This document shows, piece by piece, positions 1-8,140 of a stretch of DNA of 64,000 nt. The stretch spans positions 62,001 to 126,000 of the forward strand of contig NZ_BAHC01000197.1 in NCBI RefSeq assembly GCF_000298195.1, in the 5' to 3' direction. The notes under the pieces were generated by a model, which was not told the origin of the DNA, did no database searches, and saw only the letters and a list, made by a program, of their open reading frames with translations. The position numbers were made by a program, and so were the translations under genes. Source of the stretch: Gordonia rhizosphera NBRC 16068. GTDB lineage: Bacteria; Actinomycetota; Actinomycetes; Mycobacteriales; Mycobacteriaceae. Position 1 is the stretch's first letter, and every line of letters begins with the position of its first letter.

Positions 1-710
1 AGTCCGCGCAGCGCGGTCGAGATCGCCGGGATGGTCGTGATGTTCGCCCCGACCGCGGCCAACCCGACCCGCGCGTCGGTGATCGTGCCGTCCGCCACCC
101 ACAGCGCCGCTCCCGCGGCACAGATGGCCCAGTCGCCCGCACGACGTTCCACTTTCTCGTAGGCGCTACTCCCGCCGGAGCGGATGGGGATCCGCACCTC
201 GATCAGCATCTCGTTCTGCTCGACGGCCGTCTCGTAGGGACCGCGATGGAATTCGTCCATCGTGACCACTCGCTCACCGCCCGGACCACGGATCACACAA
301 CTCGCATCCAGCGTGTTGCACACACTCGACAGATCCTCGGAAGGGTCTGCCTGACAGAGAGATCCGCCCAGTGTGCCGCGATTGCGGACCACCGGATCGG
401 CGATCACCTGCTCGGCGTCGCGAAAGATTGGAAAGGTCGAGAACAGCGCATCATTGTCGAGCAGCTCACGATGTCTGGTCATGGCGCCGATCGAGACGGC
501 GTCGTCGGTGAAACGGATGTAGCCGAGTTCGTCGTGCAGATCGTTGATGTCGATGAGGTATTCGGGAGTCGCGAGGCGGAGTTTCATCATCGGGAGAAGG
601 CTGTGCCCACCGGCGATCAGCCGCGCCTCGTCCCCGAGTTGACCGAGAAGCCGAATGGCGTCCTCGACACTTGTCGCGCGTTCGTATTCGAACGGTGCCG
701 GAACCTGCAT
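1..710 (-). CDS. Molybdenum hydroxylase FAD-binding subunit (CoxM/XdhB-like), 3' end beyond window
   Basis: The medium (FAD) subunit of a xanthine/CO-dehydrogenase-type molybdenum hydroxylase passes electrons from the 2Fe-2S subunit to FAD. About 236 residues are visible, starting MQVPAPFEYERATSVEDA. Two flavin motifs of the family are present: AGGHSLLPMMKLR (about residues 33-45) and GTLGGSLCQADPSED (about 112-126). The C-terminal third runs off the left edge, where the 2Fe-2S and Mo subunits would be expected. AGGAGA lies 5 bases upstream of the ATG. The XdhC gene ends 10 bases upstream on the same strand, so the two are probably cotranscribed. The substrate cannot be read from this subunit. 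Confidence 0.85.
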   Translation of the reverse strand, partial: MQVPAPFEYERATSVEDAIRLLGQLGDEARLIAGGHSLLPMMKLRLATPEYLIDINDLHDELGYIRFTDDAVSIGAMTRHRELLDNDALFSTFPIFRDAEQVIADPVVRNRGTLGGSLCQADPSEDLSSVCNTLDASCVIRGPGGERVVTMDEFHRGPYETAVEQNEMLIEVRIPIRSGGSSAYEKVERRAGDWAICAAGAALWVADGTITDARVGLAAVGANITTIPAISTALRG

Positions 711-720
711 GGCGTCTCCT

Positions 721-1947
721 CTACTGTGTTTCGATAGCTTCTTGGGTTTCGACAGATTCTTTGGATTCGACAGATTCTTTGGATTCGACAGATTCTTGGG
801 ACCCGATGGGGCTGCGGCCGTCACCGGGGTGGATGTGATCGGTGAGCTCAGTCAGGTTGGCCCCGCTCCCGCCCCGTCGGGTGGCGATGATCTCGGCCAC
901 GATCGACACCGCGGTCTCGGCAGGTGTCCGTGCTCCCAGGTCAAGGCCGATGGGTGAATGCAGCCGCGTCAGGTCCGTGTCGGTCACCCCCTCCTCACGC
1001 AGTCGACGCAGTCTGTCCTCGTGGGTTCGCCGCGAGCCCATGGCGCCGATGTAGACACCCTCCGGTGTCTCGAAGGCCGCCTGCAGCGCGGGAACGTCGA
1101 ACTTCGGGTCATGGGTGAGCACGCAGATCGCGGTGCGCGAATCGACTCTCCCGGCAGCCATCTCGGCGCGCAGGTATCTGTGCGGCCAATCGACGACCAC
1201 CTCGTGTGCGGCCGGGAAACGGGGCCGGGTGGCGAACACGCTGCGGGCGTCGCAGACCGTCACGTGGTAGCCGAGCAGCACACCGGCCTCGGCGACCGCA
1301 GACGCGAAGTCGACGGCACCGAACACGATCATGCGCGGCGGCGGCGCGAAGGAGTTGACGAACACGGTGATGTCGTCGCCCATGCGCTGCCCCTCGGCAC
1401 CGTATCGGAGGGTTGACGACTCCCCCAGGTCCAGCAACCCGCGCGCATCTTGGGCGACGACCCGGTCGAGGTTGTCTCCACCGAGGGTGCCGCTGACGGT
1501 GTCGGGGGTGAGGGTGAGATGACTGCCCACTCGTGCGTGCGGGTGTGAACTCTCGATCACGGTGGCCACGGCGATCGGCCGGCGGGCCTCGACGGCCTCG
1601 GCGAGGTCCCCCAGTTCGGGCCATGTCTCCTGGGACACCGGTTCGCAGAAGACGTCGAGGATGCCGCCGCACGTGAGGCCGACCGCGAAGGCGTCATCGT
1701 CGGCGATTCCATAACGTTCGGCTTGCGGTTCACCGGACTCCATGACGTCACCGGCAAGGTCGTACACGGCGCCCTCGACACAACCACCCGACACCGACCC
1801 CAGGACACTACCGTCTGCCGAACGGATCGCCGCGGCACCCGGTTGCCGGGGTGCGGAGCCGAACGTCGTCACGACAGTCGTCAGTCCGACCGTCTCGCCG
1901 TTGCGCCAATGCTCGACGAGCGTGGGCAGGACATCTCGCATCTGCAC
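721..1947 (-). CDS. XdhC/CoxI-family molybdenum cofactor maturation protein with repetitive C-terminal tail
   Basis: XdhC/CoxI proteins bind molybdenum cofactor and help sulfurate it and insert it into molybdenum hydroxylases. The N-terminal XdhC_CoxI domain carries the conserved cysteine motifs GSVSGGCVEG and LTCGG. The C-terminal Rossmann domain starts at MIVFGAVDFA and includes the family motif IGAMGSRRTHEDRLRRL. About 380 residues is normal. The last ~25 residues are an ES/KESVES low-complexity tail made by an 18-bp tandem repeat and are atypical. The partner FAD subunit starts 10 bases downstream. A second Met two codons in (MRDVLPTL) could be the true start. Confidence 0.85.
   Translation of the reverse strand: MQMRDVLPTLVEHWRNGETVGLTTVVTTFGSAPRQPGAAAIRSADGSVLGSVSGGCVEGAVYDLAGDVMESGEPQAERYGIADDDAFAVGLTCGGILDVFCEPVSQETWPELGDLAEAVEARRPIAVATVIESSHPHARVGSHLTLTPDTVSGTLGGDNLDRVVAQDARGLLDLGESSTLRYGAEGQRMGDDITVFVNSFAPPPRMIVFGAVDFASAVAEAGVLLGYHVTVCDARSVFATRPRFPAAHEVVVDWPHRYLRAEMAAGRVDSRTAICVLTHDPKFDVPALQAAFETPEGVYIGAMGSRRTHEDRLRRLREEGVTDTDLTRLHSPIGLDLGARTPAETAVSIVAEIIATRRGGSGANLTELTDHIHPGDGRSPIGSQESVESKESVESKESVETQEAIETQ
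732..801. repeat. 18-bp tandem repeat inside the XdhC 3' end
   Basis: The unit CGACAGATTCTTTGGATT occurs twice exactly (750-767, 768-785), followed by a partial copy (786-801) and a degenerate leading copy. It is a multiple of three, stays in frame, is AT-richer than its surroundings, and encodes the (V)ESKES repeat of the XdhC tail. Confidence 0.85.
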
Positions 1948-2242
1948 ATCCTCGGATCGGCGGACACACCGCTGTGTCTCGCATCACATAGTTGTGACAT
2001 CGTCCAGTCTGCGCCGGATCGAGAGAACGTCAACCCAAACCTCAGTATTCACTGAAGTAAGGCAGACCTAATTACGGTTTCGTGTTGCCTCGACGGGTCC
2101 TCGCAGAACACGAGGAGGTCGGGGACGACCGGAATCTTCGGTTCAACCGAACCTAAACCCATATTATATGCGCTGTACAGATGTAGATTCCGACTGAATC
2201 ATGGTTGCCAACGACCAAATTCCATGAACAGCGGAGGTTTAG
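1948..2242. promoter_or_regulatory. Divergent promoter region: XdhC operon / monooxygenase operon
   Basis: This 295-base gap is locally AT-rich. It holds a perfect odd-centred dyad TTCGGTT-C-AACCGAA (2137-2151), an AT stretch (CATATTATATG, 2159-2169) and CTGTACAGATGT (2173-2184). The last element recurs before the APC permease at almost the same distance from the start codon (58 versus 61 bases between element and ATG). The dyad resembles TCGGTCGAACCGA at 7945-7957 in the TetR/dehydrogenase gap. Which protein binds is unknown. Confidence 0.5.
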
Positions 2243-3556
2243 ATGGCGGACCAGAAAATCGAGGTTCTCATCGTCGGTGCCGGCCAGGCCGGCATCGCCA
2301 TGAGCGAGCACCTCGGCACGCAGGGCGTGCCACACCTCGTGGTCGAGCGCGACCGCGTCGCCGAACGATGGCGCTCGTGGCGATGGGATTCCCTCGTCGC
2401 CAACGGGCCGGCCTGGCACGACCGCTTCCCCGGCCTCGAGTTCGACACAGACCCCGATGCCTTCGCCACGAAGGAACAGGTCGCGGACTATCTGTGCACG
2501 TATGCGGAGAAGATCGACGCGCCGATCCGCACCGGTGTCGAGGTGACGTCGGTCCGCCGCAACGAGGGGCGACCCGGGTTCACCGTCGAGACCTCCGAGG
2601 GCACCATCGATGCCCGTTACGTCGTCGCCGCGACCGGCGCGTTCCAGAAGCCGGTCATCCCCGCGGTCGTGCCGGCGCACGCCGGGATCCACCAGATCCA
2701 CTCCTGCTCCTATCACAATCCCCAGCAGCTGCCCGACGGTGCTGTGCTGATCGTCGGCGCCGGCTCCTCGGGTGTGCAGATCGCCGACGAGCTTCGAGCG
2801 GCCGGGCGTGAGGTCTACCTCGCGGTCGGGCCGCACGATCGTCCGCCGCGTAGCTATCGCGGCCGCGACTTCTGCTGGTGGCTGGGTGTTCTCGGCAAAT
2901 GGGACCTCGCCTCCCCGCCGCAGGGCGCCGAGCACGTGACCATCGCCGTCAGCGGTGCGCACGGTGGCCACACCGTCGACTTCCGTTCGCTGGCGGACGA
3001 CGGCATCACGCTCCTGGGCCGGGCCGGTGCCTATACGGACGGCGTTCTGCAGTTCGCGCCGGATCTGCGTGCCAACATCGACGCCGGTGATGCGAACTAC
3101 TTGTCCATGCTCGACGAGGCGGACGCCTTCGTCGAACGCACCGGAATCGATCTCCCCGAGGAGCCGCAAGCCCGTGCCCTCGGCCCCGACCCCGACTGCG
3201 TGACGAACCCGATCCTGCAACTCGACCTGGCCGCCGCGGGGATCAGCTCGATCCTGTGGGCGACCGGCTTCGCCCACGATTACGGCTGGCTGCAGGTGGA
3301 TGCTTTCGACGAGAACGGACGTCCCCGGCACCAGCGCGGTGTGTCGTCGGAACCGGGCGTCTACTTCCTGGGTCTGCCGTGGCTGTCCCGGCGCGGGTCG
3401 AGCTTCATCTGGGGTGTGTGGCACGACGCCAAGTTCCTCGCCGACCAGATCGCGATCCAGCGCGGGTACCTGGCCGCCTATCAGGCCACCTCCGATTCGG
3501 ACACCGACGACGCGACACCACGCGCCGACATCACCGAACCGCAACCGGTTTGCTGA
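2243..3556 (+). CDS. FAD/NAD(P)-dependent monooxygenase (CzcO/flavin-containing type)
   Basis: This 437-residue flavoprotein has an N-terminal FAD dinucleotide motif VGAGQAG (about residues 10-16) and a second NAD(P)H motif VGAGSSG (about 172-178). The arrangement is that of class B flavin monooxygenases and the YwrO/CzcO group. It starts ATG at 2243 and is the first gene of a run with RidA, DUF1028, M20 and AspA genes. Class B enzymes insert one oxygen atom from O2 using NAD(P)H. From context I infer hydroxylation of a nitrogen heterocycle; imidazoleacetate 4-monooxygenase is a candidate role. The substrate is not proven. There is no signal peptide or membrane segment, so it is cytoplasmic. 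Confidence 0.75.
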   Translation: MADQKIEVLIVGAGQAGIAMSEHLGTQGVPHLVVERDRVAERWRSWRWDSLVANGPAWHDRFPGLEFDTDPDAFATKEQVADYLCTYAEKIDAPIRTGVEVTSVRRNEGRPGFTVETSEGTIDARYVVAATGAFQKPVIPAVVPAHAGIHQIHSCSYHNPQQLPDGAVLIVGAGSSGVQIADELRAAGREVYLAVGPHDRPPRSYRGRDFCWWLGVLGKWDLASPPQGAEHVTIAVSGAHGGHTVDFRSLADDGITLLGRAGAYTDGVLQFAPDLRANIDAGDANYLSMLDEADAFVERTGIDLPEEPQARALGPDPDCVTNPILQLDLAAAGISSILWATGFAHDYGWLQVDAFDENGRPRHQRGVSSEPGVYFLGLPWLSRRGSSFIWGVWHDAKFLADQIAIQRGYLAAYQATSDSDTDDATPRADITEPQPVC

Positions 3557-3597
3557 CGCCCGCGACCCGACCACCATCGCCGAAAGGATCATTCCCG

Positions 3598-4050
3598 ATG
3601 ACCAGCACGCACACCCCACAGGTGACCCACACCCGCATCCGTCCGTTCAACACGCGCGACACCTACCCCGAGCAGAATCTCGACAACGATCTGTGCCAGG
3701 CAGTCGTGGCCGGCGGTGTCGTGTATCTGCGCGGCCAGATCGGCCAGGACCTCGACACCCGCGAATCGGTGGGCATCGGCGACGTCGAGGCCCAGACCGA
3801 GAAGGCGATGAGCAACATCGCCATGCTCCTCGACGAGGCCGGTAGTTCGGTGCGCGACATCGTCAAGGTCACCGTGTACCTCACCGACATCCGGTACCGC
3901 GAGACCGTCTACCGCGTGATGGGTCGCTGGCTCAAGGGTGTCTTCCCGGTGTCGACGGGACTGGTGGTCGAGGCCCTCGCCCGCCCGGAGTGGCTGGTGG
4001 AGATCGACGCCACGGCCGTGCTCAGCGAGCCGCGGGACACCGACCGATGA
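3598..4050 (+). CDS. RidA (YjgF/YER057c/UK114) family protein
   Basis: This 150-residue RidA-family protein has the core VYLRGQIGQD and, near the C-terminus, EALARPEWLVEIDATA, where the family carries its conserved (A)RP...VEI(E/D) segment. RidA enzymes hydrolyse reactive imines/enamines and release ammonia; some subfamilies act in heterocycle degradation (RutC-type). GAAAGGATC lies before the ATG at 3598. The stop overlaps the DUF1028 start by 4 bases (ATGA), so translation is coupled. In this operon it may hydrolyse an imine or formimino intermediate, which is inference. Confidence 0.85.
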   Translation: MTSTHTPQVTHTRIRPFNTRDTYPEQNLDNDLCQAVVAGGVVYLRGQIGQDLDTRESVGIGDVEAQTEKAMSNIAMLLDEAGSSVRDIVKVTVYLTDIRYRETVYRVMGRWLKGVFPVSTGLVVEALARPEWLVEIDATAVLSEPRDTDR

Positions 4051-4721
4051 CGCTGTCACTGGCCGCGCGCGACCCCGAGACCGGCGCGTTCGGCATCGTG
4101 ATCTGTTCGTCGAGCCCGGCGGTGGCCGCGCGCTGCGCCCACCCGCGGGCCGGCGTCGGGGTGGTGGCTTCGCAGAACATCACCAACCCCGCACTCGGCC
4201 CCGCCATCCTGGACCTTCTGGCCGGTGGCGCCAACGCCGAGACGGCACTGAAATCCGCACTGGCACAAGAGAAGTATCCGGATCATCGGCAGCTGACCGT
4301 GGTCGACACCCAGGGCAACACCGCAGTCCACTCGGGTGCGCACAGCCTCGGGGTGCACGCCCATGCGCAGGGTGACGGGGCCGTCGCCGCCGGCAATCTG
4401 CTCGCCGACGAGAGCGTCATCGCGGCGTTGCTGTCCGGCTACGCCGAGAGCGGTTCGGACACCTTCGAAGAGCGCCTCCTCGACGGCCTGGACGCCGCCC
4501 TGGACGCCGGGGGCGAGGCGGGGCCGGTGCATTCCGCGGGCCTGCTGGTCGTCGACGATGTCTTGTGGCCGGTGACCGATCTGCGCGTCGACTTCGCCGA
4601 GGAACCGCTCGCCGACCTGGCGGCGCTGTGGCAGATCTGGCAGCCGCAGAAGAACGATTACCGCATGCGTGGCGTCGATCCCACCCGCGCACCTTCCTAC
4701 GGCGTACCGGGGGACCTGTGA
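4047..4721 (+). CDS. DUF1028 family protein (Ntn-hydrolase-like)
   Basis: The 224-residue product begins MTLSLAARDPETGAFGIVICSSS and has the DUF1028 landmarks VGVVASQNITNP and AAGNLLADE. This family has a predicted Ntn-hydrolase fold and no settled function, though it is often found beside amidohydrolases and RidA proteins. It overlaps RidA by ATGA upstream and the M20 gene by GTGA downstream, so the three are translated together. The ORF could start earlier in frame, but the coupled ATG at 4047 places the family's standard MT-SIVARD-like start correctly. A role as an amide or formyl hydrolase in the pathway is a guess. Confidence 0.85.
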   Translation: MTLSLAARDPETGAFGIVICSSSPAVAARCAHPRAGVGVVASQNITNPALGPAILDLLAGGANAETALKSALAQEKYPDHRQLTVVDTQGNTAVHSGAHSLGVHAHAQGDGAVAAGNLLADESVIAALLSGYAESGSDTFEERLLDGLDAALDAGGEAGPVHSAGLLVVDDVLWPVTDLRVDFAEEPLADLAALWQIWQPQKNDYRMRGVDPTRAPSYGVPGDL

Positions 4722-5878
4722 CCACCACCATCGACGACGTCCTCGCCACACGCGTGGCCGCCGCGCACCCGGGTCTCGTCGCACTGTCGCGTGACCTCTT
4801 CGATCATCCCGAGGTGGCCTGGGAGGAGGTCCGTTCCGCGCGTCGAGTGGCCTCTGTGTTGGCGGACAACGGATTTGACATCACCGAGCGGTACTGCGAC
4901 CTGGACACGGCGTTTGCCGCCCGGATCGGCACCGGAGATCTGCACATCGCGTTGTGCGCCGAATACGATGCCCTGCCCGGGCTCGGTCATGCGTGCGGGC
5001 ACAATCTGATCTCCGCCATCACCGTGGGAGCCGCGACGGCGCTCGCTCCGTTGGTCGACGATCTCGGTGTGACCCTGTCGGTCATCGGGACCCCGGCCGA
5101 AGAGGGTGGCGGCGGAAAGATCGAACTGCTCGAGCGCAATGGATTCGCCGGCCGGCACGCGGCCGCGATGGTCCACCCCGGACCGGCCGACGTCGCCCGC
5201 GCGCGTCCGTTCGCGGTGTCGCACAGCCATATCGAGTACCACGGGAAATCGGCACATGCGGCCGCCTACCCGGAGCGTGGGACCAACGCGGCCGATGCGT
5301 TCACCATCGCGCAGGTCGCGATCGGACTGCTCCGCCAGCAACTCCCCTCGTCGGTCCGGGTGCACGGCATGATGACCCGCGGGGGCGAGGCACCAAACGC
5401 CATCCCCGAACACACCGAGGGACGCTGGTATGTGCGCGCCGAGACACTCGCCGAGCTGGCAGAGACCGAACCGCGGGTCATGCGATGCTTCGAGGCCGGG
5501 GCGCTGGCATCCGGCGCGACGCTGACGGTGACTCCGGAATCCAAGCCTTACGCCGAGTTCCGCACCGACGAGCGGCTTCTCGCCTGCTATGAGAAGCGGG
5601 CGATCGCGGCCGGCAGACGGTTCGGCTCCGGCCCGGACACGACGATGGCGCGGGCGTCCACCGATATGGGCAACGTGTCCCAGGTGTTGCCTGCCATCCA
5701 TCCGTACATCGGCATCGACTCGCTGCCGGCGGTCAACCATCAACCCGAGTTTGCCGCCGCGACCGTGACCCCGGCCGCCGAGACCGCCATCGCGCAGGGA
5801 GCGCTCGCGCTCGCCGGCACGATCGTCGACGCGGCCACCGATTCCCCCATCCGCAGTCATTTGCTGTCCCAGGAGTGA
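4718..5878 (+). CDS. M20 family amidohydrolase/metallopeptidase (AbgB/M20D-like)
   Basis: The 386-residue M20 enzyme shows metal-site motifs CAEYDALPGLGHACGHN and TPAEEGGGGK, and the dimerisation-domain motif EYHGKSAHAAAYPERG. These metalloenzymes cleave N-acyl amino acids or small peptides, including N-carbamoyl, N-formimino and aminobenzoyl-glutamate substrates. It starts at GTG 4718 (GTGA overlap with DUF1028). The next gene is aspartate ammonia-lyase, so release of aspartate from an N-acyl (for example N-formyl) aspartate is a reasonable inferred role. It is cytoplasmic with no signal peptide. Confidence 0.85.
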   Translation: MTTTIDDVLATRVAAAHPGLVALSRDLFDHPEVAWEEVRSARRVASVLADNGFDITERYCDLDTAFAARIGTGDLHIALCAEYDALPGLGHACGHNLISAITVGAATALAPLVDDLGVTLSVIGTPAEEGGGGKIELLERNGFAGRHAAAMVHPGPADVARARPFAVSHSHIEYHGKSAHAAAYPERGTNAADAFTIAQVAIGLLRQQLPSSVRVHGMMTRGGEAPNAIPEHTEGRWYVRAETLAELAETEPRVMRCFEAGALASGATLTVTPESKPYAEFRTDERLLACYEKRAIAAGRRFGSGPDTTMARASTDMGNVSQVLPAIHPYIGIDSLPAVNHQPEFAAATVTPAAETAIAQGALALAGTIVDAATDSPIRSHLLSQE

Positions 5879-5883
5879 GTTCC

Positions 5884-7287
<1,404 letters not shown>

Positions 7288-7290
7288 GCC

Positions 7291-7893
7291 CTACACCAGC
7301 CCCGGACACCCCAGGGCGGCGGCCAGGAACTGCCGAAGTGACGCACGCACCCAGGCGGGGTCGACGCGACGGTTCCGGCCCACCAGATGCAGGCCGAACC
7401 CGTCTTCGATGGCGATCGCCGCGGAGGCGACGTGCGCGATATCCCCATCGACGGTGAACACACCCTCGGCAACGCCCTGATCGATGACCTCACGGTAGAG
7501 CGATGCCTCTCGCTCGAAGAGCTGCGTCATCAACTCCGCGTGCCGGTCCGCGCGCGCACTGTGCAGATGCAGCTCGTAGAGGGCGGGGCTCATCGGATCG
7601 TCGGGATCGCAGATGCCGAGATCGATGAGGACTCCCAACCGCCGCATCGGGTCGGTGACGTCGGCGATGGCGTCGCGACGCGCGCGATAGAAGCGCGTCA
7701 CGGCCGCCTCGTGGACGGCGAGGAGCAGATCGTCGAGCTCCGGGTAGTAGTAGGCGACCGATCCCGGCGAGAGCCCCGCCGCCGCCGCGATGTCCTTGAT
7801 GCGCAGCCCGACGAGACCGCGCTCGGCAATGGCGAGGGCGGCGGCGTTGATGATCTCGGCACGACGGGCGTCCTGCCGTCGAGGGCGGGCCAT
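7291..7893 (-). CDS. TetR family transcriptional regulator
   Basis: The 200-residue TetR regulator has its N-terminal helix-turn-helix at about residues 10-55, with IKDIAAAAGLSPGSVAYYY as the recognition segment. The C-terminal ligand domain resembles the BetI/AcrR group. It is divergent from the amine-dehydrogenase-like gene at 8141, and the gap holds three dyads, so it probably controls that gene and itself. The ligand may be the amine or its aldehyde (inference). Confidence 0.9.
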   Translation of the reverse strand: MARPRRQDARRAEIINAAALAIAERGLVGLRIKDIAAAAGLSPGSVAYYYPELDDLLLAVHEAAVTRFYRARRDAIADVTDPMRRLGVLIDLGICDPDDPMSPALYELHLHSARADRHAELMTQLFEREASLYREVIDQGVAEGVFTVDGDIAHVASAAIAIEDGFGLHLVGRNRRVDPAWVRASLRQFLAAALGCPGLV

Positions 7894-7922
7894 GGTTGGG
7901 CATCCTGCCCTCTCCCGGCTCG

Positions 7923-8065
7923 CCGAAGCAAACGGGACATTGCTTCGGTCGAACCGATGGACAGGTTCGAATTATCGCAGGGCGAGATATGGGCGACAGG
8001 CTGGCGTGACCGTATCGGCGCAGGTTATCGTCGAATCATTCTTTGAGATTGAACACAAAGAATGA
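7923..8065. promoter_or_regulatory. Operator-like dyads between TetR and amine dehydrogenase genes
   Basis: Three perfect inverted repeats lie in the 247-base divergent gap: CCGAAGCAA-8-TTGCTTCGG (7923-7948), TCGAACC-8-GGTTCGA (7949-7970), and TCATTCTTTG-10-CAAAGAATGA (8036-8065). The first two are nearest the TetR start and the last is nearest the dehydrogenase. Spacing suits dimeric TetR binding. Which dyads are bound is not known. Confidence 0.55.
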
Positions 8066-8140
8066 GACCGAGCATCTCACACCGCCCGATCAGCGCGGAC
8101 CTGCAGCCCACAAAACCAACAGCCCTTGACGGAGACATCC

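Noticed and set aside
2153..3619. 488-codon open frame antisense to the FAD monooxygenase
   Set aside because: Shadow of GC-rich codon bias; low-complexity Arg/Gly/Asp protein with no motif, while the + strand frame has clear flavin motifs.
5875..5883. GTG 5875 as the aspA start
   Set aside because: It overlaps the AGGAG ribosome site; GTG 5884 has proper 8-base spacing.
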